Assembly (NCBI RefSeq): GCF_000682695.1
Contig: NZ_AWFG01000014.1
Coordinates: forward strand, 16,342 to 80,341
Length of the DNA: 64,000 nucleotides
From: Hyphomonas chukchiensis
GTDB taxonomy: Bacteria; Pseudomonadota; Alphaproteobacteria; Caulobacterales; Hyphomonadaceae
Reading direction: 5' to 3'
Shown: one piece after another, positions 9,566 to 17,963 of the stretch
Numbering within the stretch: position 1 is the stretch's first letter
Layout: each line of letters opens with the position of its first letter
Made by a program: the position numbers and the translations under genes
The notes under the pieces: generated by a model
The model's database searches: none
The model's input: only the letters and a program-made list of their open reading frames with translations
Told to the model about the DNA's origin: nothing

Positions 9566-10050
9566 CCCTCGGGAACCTCGGCTACGCCGTCAGTCTGGGC
9601 GGCGCGATAGGCGTCGAGCTTGGCCGCGACGGCGGCGTCGCTGAGGGCAATGATGGCCGCAGCCATCAGGCCGGCATTCACCGCGCCAGCTTCGCCAATG
9701 GCCAAGGTACCGACCGGCACGCCGCGCGGCATCTGAACGATTGAAAGAAGGCTATCGAGCCCTGACAGGGTCTTGGACTGGACGGGCACCCCGAGAACGG
9801 GCAGCGGCGTCATGGCCGCCGTCATGCCGGGCAGGTGCGCTGCGCCACCGGCGCCCGCAATGATCACTTTCAGGCCGCGGCCCTTGGCGGCCTTGGCATA
9901 TTCGGTCAGGCGGTCAGGCGTGCGGTGCGCGGAAACGATCTTCGCCTCGTGGGGCACGCCCATCTCTTCAAGAATGGCTGCCGCATGGCGCATGACTGGC
10001 CAGTCCGACTGACTGCCCATGATGATACCGACTTTAGGTGAAGTGGTCAT
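9562..10050 (-). CDS. purE: N5-CAIR mutase
   Basis: A 162-residue class I PurE that converts N5-CAIR to CAIR, following PurK. Motifs GSQSDW (12-17) and SAHRTP (40-45, catalytic H42) and the [10 protein letters not shown] loop are all present. The start overlaps the VOC gene stop by 4 bases and the stop overlaps the purK start by 4 bases, so VOC, purE and purK are translationally coupled. Confidence 0.97.
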   Translation of the reverse strand: MTTSPKVGIIMGSQSDWPVMRHAAAILEEMGVPHEAKIVSAHRTPDRLTEYAKAAKGRGLKVIIAGAGGAAHLPGMTAAMTPLPVLGVPVQSKTLSGLDSLLSIVQMPRGVPVGTLAIGEAGAVNAGLMAAAIIALSDAAVAAKLDAYRAAQTDGVAEVPEG

Positions 10051-10445
10051 TCTGATCCTGCTTGTTCCGGCAAATGACAGACTGCTTCGACATTGTTCCC
10101 GTCAGGGTCGAACACGAAAGCTGCGTAATAATTCGGGTGGTAATGGGCGCGCAGACCCGGTGCGCCATTGTCACGGCCACCTGCTTCAAGTGCCTGCCGG
10201 TGGAAAGCGTCCACACCCGCGCGCTTGTCTGCGACGAATGCTATATGCAGACCGCTATGGGGCGACGAAGACTGGGTGATCCAGAAGGAAGGTTTGTTGC
10301 CACGTCCATAGCCACATGACGGCGGTCCGCCTGCTTCTTCGGGTTTCACCATCACCATAGCTGCGCCGATCGGGCCAAGGGCCCTATCATAGAAATCCCG
10401 CGATCGTTCAAAGCTCGCAACATTGATAGAGAGATGATCGATCAT
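10047..10445 (-). CDS. VOC family (glyoxalase/bleomycin-resistance fold) protein
   Basis: A 132-residue vicinal-oxygen-chelate protein opening [19 protein letters not shown] and ending [15 protein letters not shown]. Candidate metal ligands are H4, H67 or so, and the E of NNVEAV. Members include glyoxalases, dioxygenases and resistance proteins, so the substrate is open. It is the first gene of the purE-purK-creatininase operon, which overlaps it by 4 bases; the operon promoter must lie in 10446-10608, shared with the divergent GGDEF gene. Confidence 0.87.
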   Translation of the reverse strand: MIDHLSINVASFERSRDFYDRALGPIGAAMVMVKPEEAGGPPSCGYGRGNKPSFWITQSSSPHSGLHIAFVADKRAGVDAFHRQALEAGGRDNGAPGLRAHYHPNYYAAFVFDPDGNNVEAVCHLPEQAGSE

Positions 10446-10608
10446 GAAGACACCGGGCTTTTAAGCGGCAGGGCTGGTCATTGTGGCCAGAAAGCGCGCA
10501 CCATAAGAATGCCGTGCGCGCGGTCAACTGGTGCCCTGTTTACACGTCACAGGTGAATCATCTGCTGCACGTCTCCCCCTCGCCACAAATCGCGTATATC
10601 CTTGGACC

Positions 10609-11295
10609 ATGACGGAAGAATTCCATCAGGTTTCGCAGGATCAGCGCCGCGCATTGCTCGACATTCTCGGTGTCGATCTCGCGACGCTTGGCCGCCGCGA
10701 ACGGGCAGCTCTGGAGGCGCTCAGCGAAGAGGTGATCGCCCTGCGCGAAGAGGCAGCGCGCCTGCGGGCGGAACTCGCCGATGCCGAGCTGCTTGCCGAC
10801 AATGACGCGCTCTGCCCTGTATTCAACCGCCGGGCCTTCGAGCGCGAGGTGCGGCGCGAAATTGCGCTGGCCGGGCGTTTCCGCACCCCCCTTTCGCTGA
10901 TTTTCATTGATCTCGACCATTTCAAGAAGGTCAACGATGTCTTCGGGCACGCCGCGGGTGACGATGTCTTGCTACGCATATCGGATATTTTGCTGAAGAA
11001 TACGCGCGAAACCGACATTGTCGGACGCCTCGGCGGCGACGAGTTCGGGATTGTGCTGGCGCAGGCGAGTCATGCTGACAGCCTAGCCAAGGCGCGCCAG
11101 CTGACACACCTGATCGACCAGTTGATTGTCTGCAATGGCGCGGATGAGGCGGTGCCGAAGGTTCATATTGGCGCGTCATGCGGTGTGGCCGAATGGCAGG
11201 AAGGACAAGGCGCAGACACGCTAGTGGCGCGGGCTGATCAGGACATGTTCGCCCAAAAAGCGCGCAGGAAATCAGGTCGGCCGCTCCACGCGTGA
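10609..11295 (+). CDS. GGDEF domain diguanylate cyclase
   Basis: A 228-residue cytoplasmic protein predicted to make cyclic di-GMP. Residues 1-65 are helical and charged, with a probable short coiled coil (RRERAALEAL...EEAARLRAEL), then a GGDEF domain. The active-site GGDEF (142-146) is intact, as are D101 and the IFIDLDHFK motif. An inhibitory I-site RETD sits at 133-136, five residues upstream, so product feedback is likely. No TM or sensor domain is recognised. I took the ATG at 10609 (MTEEF) rather than an in-frame upstream start, because the leader is poorly conserved in character. Confidence 0.92.
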   Translation: MTEEFHQVSQDQRRALLDILGVDLATLGRRERAALEALSEEVIALREEAARLRAELADAELLADNDALCPVFNRRAFEREVRREIALAGRFRTPLSLIFIDLDHFKKVNDVFGHAAGDDVLLRISDILLKNTRETDIVGRLGGDEFGIVLAQASHADSLAKARQLTHLIDQLIVCNGADEAVPKVHIGASCGVAEWQEGQGADTLVARADQDMFAQKARRKSGRPLHA

Positions 11296-11409
11296 TCCGA
11301 CACCATTAAACTCACGAAATGCGTGGTTCGCCCCCTTAACGCCACCCTTCTTCTATGATTAAGTGTGGCAATAAAGACACAAGTTCTTAACCGCAGAAGG
11401 AGACTGCCC

Positions 11410-11577
11410 ATGTCGCTCAACGGTCGGATCAGTGAGCTCGCCAACAAACACCGCGAACTGGATGAGAAGATTTCTCAAACCCAGAAGCACCCGTCGGCTG
11501 ATGCTCTTGAGCTAAAGGATTTGAAGCGACAGAAACTCAAGATTAAAGAACAACTGCAATGGTTGAAGGCCAGCTAG
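11410..11577 (+). CDS. DUF465 (YdcH-like) small protein
   Basis: A 55-residue charged helical protein with the DUF465 pattern LANKHRELDEKI...LKDLKRQKLKIKEQL. Members are small conserved proteins of unknown function, common in Proteobacteria. The ATG at 11410 follows AGGAGA by 7 bases; an in-frame start at 11365 would lack a ribosome site. The 114 bases upstream are AT-richer and hold the likely promoter. Confidence 0.85.
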   Translation: MSLNGRISELANKHRELDEKISQTQKHPSADALELKDLKRQKLKIKEQLQWLKAS

Positions 11578-11648
11578 CGCAGTAGAGGCGGAACAGGTCC
11601 TCCGCCGACGCGCCTGGAACTGGTGCAGCAACGGGCGGAGGACGACCC

Positions 11649-11975
11649 ATGCGAGATATTCTAGACCAGGACCGGCCGATGACACTCGGTGCGGTGAAAC
11701 TGGCCACAGTCATTCTGGGGCTGGCGCTCCTGATGGCTGCGCTTTTCGTCCTGCTCGGGGCCTTGCTGGCCTTGTTCAACGGGCATGTCATCATGGCGCT
11801 GACCCGGCTCGCGTTCGGGTTTGCCCTCATAATTTTCCTGTTTGTCACCGTTCGGCTGCTTGGCGAGATCCTTGCGGCCCTGCACAGGCTGAACGACCGG
11901 CTCGCCATTCTGGGCGACGATATTCGAACGACCAGCCGCGTAGCGTCCGCGCCGCCTGAAACAGACGGGGAATAG
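11649..11975 (+). CDS. Small two-helix membrane protein, unknown function
   Basis: A 108-residue protein with two strongly hydrophobic helices (about 16-42 and 48-72), then an amphipathic tail (LHRLNDRLAILGDDI) and an acidic C-terminus. A good ribosome site (GGAGGACGACCC) precedes the ATG. I do not recognise the family. It lies 5 bases before the SDR-like gene, so the two are probably co-transcribed. Confidence 0.7.
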   Translation: MRDILDQDRPMTLGAVKLATVILGLALLMAALFVLLGALLALFNGHVIMALTRLAFGFALIIFLFVTVRLLGEILAALHRLNDRLAILGDDIRTTSRVASAPPETDGE

Positions 11976-11980
11976 CCGCA

Positions 11981-12739
11981 ATGGGCGAACCCGTCACAGC
12001 GATCCTCGGCCTTGGCCGGGAAGTCGGCGATGCCATCGCGCGCCGTTTCAGCGAAACCGGCCACCGTGTAATGGCGGCTGATCCAAGCGCAGAGCGTCTG
12101 GTTACAGCGCGTAATGCCGTGCCGGAGGACGTCGTGTTTCACCATGGCGAACTGCATACGCGTCTCGGCCTGCGCAACGCCTTCACCGCCGCCGTTGAAG
12201 GCTTTGGCCGCATCGACAATGCGGTCATCATTCCCGAACTGGAGGCGCCGGACACGCTTCTCGACTTTGCCAGCGAGAAATTCGACAAGGCAATCGCCAA
12301 GTCAATTCGTGGTACGGCCCTCGCACTGCAGGTTTTCGCCGAGCGCCTCTCCGAGCAGGAAGACCTGCCAACCGTGGGCGTCGAGCGGTTGCGGCAGAAG
12401 GGAACGATCACTTTCGTCCTCTCCTACTCCGCGATTGCCTCCATGCCGGGCCAGTTCACTGAAACCATTTCGCAGAATGGCGTGCTTGGCGTCATGCGCG
12501 CTGGCGCAGTCGAACTTGCCGAGATGTCCATTCGCGTGAATGCCATTGTCGCCGTTCGCCCGAGTGAGGAGCGTGTCCAGAGCTGGACGACACGCCGCAC
12601 GCCACTGGGGCGCACGGCGCAGGCTGATGAGATAGCCGATGCCTGCCGTTTCCTGGCGTCGCCTGAAGCCGCCTTCATTACCGGCGAGGCGCTGCGGCTC
12701 GATGGCGGCCGCATGCGCCTCTCCGGCTTGCTGGACTAG
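11981..12739 (+). CDS. SDR-fold protein lacking the SDR active site
   Basis: A 252-residue protein with the length and layout of a short-chain dehydrogenase and a well-kept C-terminal motif FLASPEAAFITGEALRLDGG (224-243). The functional motifs are degraded. The cofactor loop TGxxxGxG reads ILGLGREVG (8-16). The NNAG motif is replaced by IIPE (83-86). The catalytic YxxxK aligns to E161 and Q165, with only the serine region LSYSAIAS retained. It is therefore probably not an oxidoreductase; a regulatory or binding role is inference. It is co-directional with the small membrane protein and ends 3 bases before the convergent phoD stop. Confidence 0.8.
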   Translation: MGEPVTAILGLGREVGDAIARRFSETGHRVMAADPSAERLVTARNAVPEDVVFHHGELHTRLGLRNAFTAAVEGFGRIDNAVIIPELEAPDTLLDFASEKFDKAIAKSIRGTALALQVFAERLSEQEDLPTVGVERLRQKGTITFVLSYSAIASMPGQFTETISQNGVLGVMRAGAVELAEMSIRVNAIVAVRPSEERVQSWTTRRTPLGRTAQADEIADACRFLASPEAAFITGEALRLDGGRMRLSGLLD

Positions 12740-12742
12740 TAT

Positions 12743-14446
12743 CTAGGCCCGTGTGAGGGCCGAGACACCTTTGGCTTCCGGCATAACTTCATAGGTCGCA
12801 ACGCGCTCTGCCGTGAAGTCGGTCGATAGGACCGTGGACACTTTGACGAACTCGCCTGTCGCCCGTTCCGGGGTCAGCGTCATCAGGATGTAGCCGTGGC
12901 CATCCGGATCGTGCCATTCGACTTCCGGGTTGGCGTCGGCAAACCGCTGGCCCAGGTCCGGCACGTCGGTAATGTAGGCACTGATGCCGGGTGAGGTGAT
13001 CGATGTCGTCACGAATTCCACGCCAACGCGCTCGCCCTTGTCGTCAAGGAGCGTATCGGCCCAGGCCGAGTGAATATCGCCTGTCAGCGTCACGAGGCGG
13101 GCGCCGGCGGCCTCAACGCTGTCATACAGGCGTCCGCGCGCGGCAGGATAACCGTCCCAGGCGTCCAGATTGAACGGCAGGCCAAGGGCCGAGAAGCCGA
13201 TCATCTGTTGTACTTGCGGTATCGCCTGGGCGATTTGCTCCGGGGTAAAGGCTTTCGACATGTCGGGCAGGGCGACGCGGGCCATCATGACCTGATTGGC
13301 GATCACCTGCCACGTCTTGCCGTTCGCGACAGATGCCTTCAGTCCCTTGTCGATCCAGGCTTCCTGTGCGGCGCCCATCATCGTGCGCGCGGGGTCATTG
13401 ATGACTTTCAAATGCGCCTCGATCTGGGCCTTCATTTCGGTCTGGTCGGATGTGGTGACGGCATCGGTCCAGCCAATGCTGGGCGAGCGACCAGTGAGGC
13501 GGGTTTCCGTTGCAAAAATCGTTGCCACATCGCCAAACGTGAAGTCGCGCCAGACGGCCGAGGTGATGTTGCCGGATTCCGGTTCGCGCATTGGCATCCA
13601 TTCGAAATAGGCCTGGATGGCGCGCAGCTTGCGATCAGACCATTCGCCTTCGCCCTTGTCCGGATTGTGGTTTTCGGCGCCGGTGCGATAGCTGTCATTG
13701 GCGCTCTCATGGTCGTCCCATGTGCAGATCCAGGGCGCAGCGGCATGCGCGGCCTGCAGGTTGGGGTCTGTCTTGTATTGCGCATGGCGCTTGCGATAGT
13801 CGTCGAGCGAGACAATTTCCGTCGCTGGCTCGTGTAGGCGGCCAAGGGCCTCGGCCGTTTGCGATCCATAGCCGTCGACGCCGTATTCATAGAGATAGTC
13901 GCCAAGGTGAATGATCGCGTCGAGATTCGGCTCGGCGGCGAGGGCCTTGTAGGCGTTGAAATAGCCGAACTGCCAGTTGGAACAGGAAACCACGCCAAGC
14001 CGGATAGGCGTCGTGCCAGAGGTGGCGGTCGTGCGTGTCATGCCTTCGGGCGAGGCCACATCGCCTGCGCTGGTCAGCGCGGTGAAGCGGTATGTGTAGC
14101 GGGTTGCCGGGCTAAGGCCCGCAACGTCCACTTTCACGCAAAAATCATGCGATGCCTCGGCGCTGGTCATGCCGGTAATGAGGGGTGTCTCGTTGTTATC
14201 GGCCGCGAACACATCAAAGCGCACAGGGATCGGGCCCGTGCCGGACTTCGGCGTGATGCGTGTCCAGAGGATCATCTTGGTTGGCAGCGGATCGCCGGAT
14301 GCCACGCCATGGTCGAAGGAAACCTCGCCCTCATAGGCCGGCGCGGCGGGCGCCAATGCATTGGTGGCTGGCTTTGCGCACGCGGCAAGGCTAAGGGCTC
14401 CGGTGGCTGCGGCGCCAAGAAGGCCGCGTCGGGTAACTGCGCTCAT
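12743..14446 (-). CDS. phoD: Alkaline phosphatase D family protein (PhoD)
   Basis: A 567-residue exported phosphodiesterase/phosphomonoesterase of the metal-dependent PhoD type. The N-terminus has a twin-arginine signal (TRRGLLGAAATGAL) and a possible lipobox LAAC. A fibronectin-like N-terminal domain (GVASGDPLPTKMILWTR) precedes the metallophosphatase core, with SCSNWQFGYFNAY, HLGDYLYEYG, WDDHESANDSY and GDIHSAW. The ATG at 14446 follows GGAGG by 5 bases. A Pho-box-like repeat lies about 42 bases upstream. Expected role: phosphate release from phosphate esters in the periplasm or outside the cell. Confidence 0.92.
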   Translation of the reverse strand: MSAVTRRGLLGAAATGALSLAACAKPATNALAPAAPAYEGEVSFDHGVASGDPLPTKMILWTRITPKSGTGPIPVRFDVFAADNNETPLITGMTSAEASHDFCVKVDVAGLSPATRYTYRFTALTSAGDVASPEGMTRTTATSGTTPIRLGVVSCSNWQFGYFNAYKALAAEPNLDAIIHLGDYLYEYGVDGYGSQTAEALGRLHEPATEIVSLDDYRKRHAQYKTDPNLQAAHAAAPWICTWDDHESANDSYRTGAENHNPDKGEGEWSDRKLRAIQAYFEWMPMREPESGNITSAVWRDFTFGDVATIFATETRLTGRSPSIGWTDAVTTSDQTEMKAQIEAHLKVINDPARTMMGAAQEAWIDKGLKASVANGKTWQVIANQVMMARVALPDMSKAFTPEQIAQAIPQVQQMIGFSALGLPFNLDAWDGYPAARGRLYDSVEAAGARLVTLTGDIHSAWADTLLDDKGERVGVEFVTTSITSPGISAYITDVPDLGQRFADANPEVEWHDPDGHGYILMTLTPERATGEFVKVSTVLSTDFTAERVATYEVMPEAKGVSALTRA

Positions 14447-14487
14447 GATATCCTCCAGTGAGTTCGGGCCGCTTGTAGGGCGCGACT

Positions 14488-14505
14488 ACGACAACTGAAT
14501 GACGC
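14488..14505 (-). promoter_or_regulatory. Pho-box-like direct repeat upstream of phoD
   Basis: On the minus strand, GCGTCAT and TTGTCGT are spaced 4 bases apart (11-base period), each matching 5 of 7 positions of the CTGTCAT half-site. It lies 42 bases upstream of the phoD start. The match is imperfect, so this is a candidate only. Confidence 0.35.
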
Positions 14506-14535
14506 TTGGCGAACTCCGAGTCTATAAGGGTGCAA

Positions 14536-15561
14536 ATGGAAAAGATTTCTCTCACTGCCAGCGCAACAGACGCCGGCCTGCGCCTCGACAGCTTCCTCGC
14601 CGACAAGGCCGGGTCCCTCTCGCGTTCACGCGCCAAGTCGCTGATCAAGGAGGGTGCCGTCATGATCAATGGCGTGCCGACTGACGATCCGCGCAAGGCC
14701 GTTGTCGAAGGCAGCACCTATACGCTGGCCCTGCCAGAGCCCATTCCCGCCGTCCCGCAGCCCGAGGATATCCCGCTCGAAATCCTGTTCGAGGACGAAC
14801 ACCTCATCATCATCAACAAGGCCTCCGGCATGGCCGTTCATCCTGCGCCCGGCAGCTGGGACGGGACGCTGGTCAATGCGCTCCTCTTCCATTGCGAGGG
14901 CCAGTTGCCCGGCATCGGCGGCGTCGAGCGGCCCGGCATCGTCCACCGCCTCGACAAGCTGACGACGGGCGTGATGGTCGCGGCCAAGACCGAAGCGGCC
15001 CATGTCGGTCTGTCCGCCCTCTTCGCCACCCATGATATCGAACGGTCCTACCTCGCCGTCACGCGCGGCGCGCCCCGGCCCTTGTCGGGCACAATTGACG
15101 AACCGATTGCCCGCGCCACCGGCGACCGCAAGAAAATGGCCGTCGTGCGCAATCCCGACGGGACGCACGGGCGTGAGGCGATCACGCATTACAAGGCGCT
15201 CGAAACATTCGGCCTGCGCGACAAGGGCACCGGCCTGCCGGCTGCGGCGCTCGTCAAATGCACGCTCGAGACAGGCCGCACGCACCAGATCCGCGTTCAC
15301 ATGAGCCATGTCGGCGCCAGCCTGATCGGCGATCCCGTCTATGGCCGGTCAAAAGGCGTCACCGCCTGGGGCTCAGGTGAGGATTTCGATACGGCGCGTG
15401 ATGCGGCCCGCCGGTTTGAGCGTCAGGCCCTGCACGCGGCCGTTCTCGGCTTTGTCCACCCGATCACAGGCGAAGACCTCCACTTCGAGGCCCCGCTGCC
15501 TCAGGACATGACGGACCTCATCGCAGCCTTGCGTCTCTTGCCCAAGGACGATCACGATTAG
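14536..15561 (+). CDS. rluD: RluD-type 23S rRNA pseudouridine synthase
   Basis: A 341-residue RluA-family pseudouridine synthase with an N-terminal S4 RNA-binding domain (about 14-70, LRLDSFLADKAGSLSRS) and a catalytic domain. The catalytic aspartate is D140 in HRLDKLTTG, and RTHQIRVHMSHVG closes the active site. The S4 domain and length favour RluD (pseudouridines of helix 69) over RluA or RluC. The ATG at 14536 follows TAAGGG by 6 bases; a TTG ten codons upstream is in frame but unlikely. Divergent from phoD. Confidence 0.92.
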   Translation: MEKISLTASATDAGLRLDSFLADKAGSLSRSRAKSLIKEGAVMINGVPTDDPRKAVVEGSTYTLALPEPIPAVPQPEDIPLEILFEDEHLIIINKASGMAVHPAPGSWDGTLVNALLFHCEGQLPGIGGVERPGIVHRLDKLTTGVMVAAKTEAAHVGLSALFATHDIERSYLAVTRGAPRPLSGTIDEPIARATGDRKKMAVVRNPDGTHGREAITHYKALETFGLRDKGTGLPAAALVKCTLETGRTHQIRVHMSHVGASLIGDPVYGRSKGVTAWGSGEDFDTARDAARRFERQALHAAVLGFVHPITGEDLHFEAPLPQDMTDLIAALRLLPKDDHD

Positions 15562-15593
15562 GTCCGGCAAGGTCGGGGCTGTTGCCCCTGCCC

Positions 15594-16484
15594 TTACTGA
15601 CCATTCGAGGTGACAGCCGCTTCTTCCGTTACAATCGGTTCAAACCGCAGTTTCCTGGCCTGTAGCGTGATCTTGCCGATCTTGTCGGTGTCGGCCTGGA
15701 TCTTCACGGGCACTGTCGCGCCATTTTCCAGCGGCGCCAGCCACATGCGCAGCGGGCCATCAATGCCTGACAGGTTGTCCTTGTTGGACTCGCCCTTCTT
15801 GTAGCCGGCGACTTTTTCCATCGTCACATGACATTCGATGGCATTGCCCGACCAGGCATCGGTCTTGACCTGTTTCATGCCGGCATTCTTGAGGTGAAGG
15901 TAGGTCAGCTGGCGCCCGTCGAAGATGCGGATTGGCCCGCCGCAAGGGTCGGCGCCCGGTGCGCGGGGCTCCAATGCAAACGTGATCAGCGCCGTGATCG
16001 GGTCATTTGTCTTAAGCACCTGCTCGGTCGTTGCGGCCGGGTCGCCCAGGTTCCCGAATTCCGGCTGGGCCTTCATCGTGAAGCTGTCCGGCCCGATGGT
16101 CAGGTTGACGCGGCGGTTCTTCTTCCCGTCGCGGTTCTGCGAGACATAGGAATAGGTTTTCAGCGCATTGTCGCGCGTATAGCCGGACGCCTGCAGGACC
16201 ATGTCATAATTGATGAACCAGTCGGCAATGCCGGTCACCTTGACCCGGGAATTGATCACGTAATTGTCGGGCTTCATGTCGACGGTAAAGCTCGCACGGC
16301 CCGTTGCCGGGATGAACAGCACATAGGCCTTGGCTTCCAGTTCATAGATCATGCGTGTCGGCGTTCCGGCCTTCACGCCCGCCAGCACTGTCGGCGCAGC
16401 TGAGCTGGCCGGCGCTGTATCAGCCACGGCAATGCCAGCCATTGCGAGGGCAAGGCCGGAAGCAAGCAAGTATGCGCGTTTCAT
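15594..16484 (-). CDS. DUF3108 periplasmic protein
   Basis: A 296-residue protein with a cleavable signal peptide (about 1-21) and a beta-rich DUF3108 domain starting YELEAKAYVLFIPATGRASFTV. DUF3108 proteins are periplasmic or outer-membrane-associated and of unknown function; structural resemblance to lipid-binding beta folds is proposed for some. Conserved cysteines C183 or so and C210 or so could form a disulfide. Its stop lies 32 bases after the convergent rluD stop. Confidence 0.82.
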   Translation of the reverse strand: MKRAYLLASGLALAMAGIAVADTAPASSAAPTVLAGVKAGTPTRMIYELEAKAYVLFIPATGRASFTVDMKPDNYVINSRVKVTGIADWFINYDMVLQASGYTRDNALKTYSYVSQNRDGKKNRRVNLTIGPDSFTMKAQPEFGNLGDPAATTEQVLKTNDPITALITFALEPRAPGADPCGGPIRIFDGRQLTYLHLKNAGMKQVKTDAWSGNAIECHVTMEKVAGYKKGESNKDNLSGIDGPLRMWLAPLENGATVPVKIQADTDKIGKITLQARKLRFEPIVTEEAAVTSNGQ

Positions 16485-16660
16485 CAGGTCGTATCCTTCG
16501 GATTAGGGCCCATCGCACTCTTATATAGGGGTGCAACACCAACAGCGCCTGAACAAGATTGCCCCTATAATGCCCCAATCAGGCATAGGGTTGCAGTCAA
16601 GATTCATGACAGGCCATGACATGGGGCTGCAAAACTCTTGCCTGGCATGTGGCTTCGGAG

Positions 16661-16688
16661 TTGACACAGGCCCCTCCTACTGTGTAAC
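16661..16688 (+). promoter_or_regulatory. Sigma70-like promoter of rpmB
   Basis: A perfect -35 TTGACA (16661-16666), a 16-base spacer and a -10-like TGTAAC (16683-16688), 47 bases upstream of the rpmB start. Confidence 0.6.
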
Positions 16689-16734
16689 GACGCGCCTTCG
16701 AGACAACCCTGAACATGCAATCGGAGCGAGGCCC

Positions 16735-17028
16735 ATGTCCCGCGAATGTGAACTTACCGGCACCAAGCCGATCGTTGGCCACCTGGTGAGCCACTCCCAG
16801 GTGAAAACCAAGCGCCGGTTCCTGCCGAACCTGATCGACGTGACGCTTCATTCCGAAGCCCTCGACCAGAAATTCAAGATGCGTATCGCGGCGAAAGCCC
16901 TGCGCTCCGTCGACAAGCTCGGCGGCCTTGACGGTTTCCTGGCCAAGGCAAAGGACGACAAGCTTTCGTCCAAGGCCCTCAAGATCAAGCGCGACATTGC
17001 CAAGAAGGCTGTTGCTGCTGCCGCCTGA
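16735..17028 (+). CDS. rpmB: 50S ribosomal protein L28
   Basis: A 97-residue alphaproteobacterial-type L28 of the large ribosomal subunit. It opens [21 protein letters not shown] and carries [10 protein letters not shown]. The zinc-type CxxC form is absent, as usual in this class. The ATG at 16735 follows GGAGCGAGG; an open frame upstream to 16531 is leader sequence, not protein. It has its own promoter upstream and a strong terminator downstream, so it is a single-gene unit. Confidence 0.96.
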   Translation: MSRECELTGTKPIVGHLVSHSQVKTKRRFLPNLIDVTLHSEALDQKFKMRIAAKALRSVDKLGGLDGFLAKAKDDKLSSKALKIKRDIAKKAVAAAA

Positions 17029-17052
17029 TCGCTCCTGGCGACCGGCAAACTG

Positions 17053-17082
17053 AAAAACGCGCTCCTTCGGGGGCGCGTTTTT
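17053..17082 (+). terminator. Rho-independent terminator after rpmB
   Basis: A 13-base stem with one G-T wobble, a TTCG tetraloop (17066-17069) and a 3' run of five T, 24 bases after the rpmB stop. Confidence 0.9.
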
Positions 17083-17136
17083 GTTTGTCCGGAAGTCTGG
17101 AAGCTGAAACAGGCCGCGCGCCCCGGCGAGCAAAAT

Positions 17137-17192
17137 TGTAAAACATGTTGGACATTTCCCCGGACCATCGCTATGTAAAACATATCTTACAT
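17137..17192 (+). promoter_or_regulatory. Repeated operator-like elements before the DUF2178/HTH pair
   Basis: The ten-base word TGTAAAACAT occurs twice (17137-17146 and 17174-17183), with starts 37 bases apart. The second copy is part of an inverted repeat ATGTAA (17173-17178) / TTACAT (17187-17192). A -35-like TTGGAC lies between the copies (17148-17153), with a -10-like TATGTA inside the second, so a bound regulator would block transcription. The next gene pair encodes a small HTH protein, the obvious candidate ligand. Confidence 0.55.
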
Positions 17193-17212
17193 GGCTGGGA
17201 AAGGACAAGCAC

Positions 17213-17686
17213 ATGTCATGGACTGAAATCCGCGCCCTCGGGTCGCTTATCATCGCCACATGGGCCCTCTGGTTCCTGCAGATGCGGTTCCTTGATGGCG
17301 GGCAGGTCGTGGACCTGCCGCCCGAGCGCATGTTCAGCACATATCTCTCCGTCATCGTCGTGACGATCATTGGCGAAATTCTCGTGACAATCGGCATTTC
17401 GATTGTCGGCGTCGTCCTGAATAGCGGGACGGTCGAAAGCGCGGACTTTGAGGACGAGCGGGACAAGCAGATTGAGCGACGCGCCGGGATTATTTCATAC
17501 TGGTTCCTGATCGTGGTCGTGAACATACTCGCGCTTCGGCTCATCCAGCAGGAAATCTATACGAGCTCGGTCTTCGCGCCGCTCGCGATTGCATCGACCA
17601 GCGGCATCGTCTTCACGCTTCTGGCCGTGCTGTTTGCCGCCCATATCGTGAAGATGGCCGCCAAACTTATCCTCTACAGGGTATAG
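17213..17686 (+). CDS. DUF2178-like four-helix membrane protein
   Basis: A 157-residue inner-membrane protein with about four TM helices (near 8-26, 42-68, 96-112 and 121-147). The cytoplasmic DERDKQIERRAGIISYW segment is the DERxxxI pattern seen in DUF2178-like proteins. These small membrane proteins are commonly encoded just before a tiny Cro/CI-type regulator, as here, 3 bases away. The pairing suggests membrane control of the regulator or simple autoregulation (inference). The ATG follows GGAAAGGACAAGC. Confidence 0.7.
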   Translation: MSWTEIRALGSLIIATWALWFLQMRFLDGGQVVDLPPERMFSTYLSVIVVTIIGEILVTIGISIVGVVLNSGTVESADFEDERDKQIERRAGIISYWFLIVVVNILALRLIQQEIYTSSVFAPLAIASTSGIVFTLLAVLFAAHIVKMAAKLILYRV

Positions 17687-17689
17687 GTC

Positions 17690-17902
17690 ATGGCCAAGGG
17701 CAAGGTCCGAAACCGCATCAGGGAGTTGCGCGCCGAGACGGGCGGCATGACCCAGTCGCAACTCGCTGAAGCCGCCGGGGCCACGCGCCAGACCATCATC
17801 GCTATCGAGCAGGAGAAGTATGCGCCGTCGCTTGAGCTTGCCTTTCGCATATCGCTTGCGTTCGGCGTGCCATTCGAGGCGGTCTTTTCGTTCGAACCTT
17901 GA
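17690..17902 (+). CDS. Small Cro/CI-family HTH regulator
   Basis: A 70-residue DNA-binding protein consisting only of an HTH_3 domain: [34 protein letters not shown], then [23 protein letters not shown]. Lacking any effector domain, it most likely acts on its own operon, where the repeats at 17137-17192 are plausible operators. It is encoded 3 bases after the membrane protein. Confidence 0.9.
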   Translation: MAKGKVRNRIRELRAETGGMTQSQLAEAAGATRQTIIAIEQEKYAPSLELAFRISLAFGVPFEAVFSFEP

Positions 17903-17963
17903 CTTCCCGTAATGCGCGCCGTCTGCTCGGTCATCTTCAGACCTGACCGGAAGGCTGCCATCC

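Noticed and set aside
15562..15604. GGGGC/GCCCC hairpin between rluD and DUF3108
   Set aside because: Short, interrupted stem with no T-tract; not callable.
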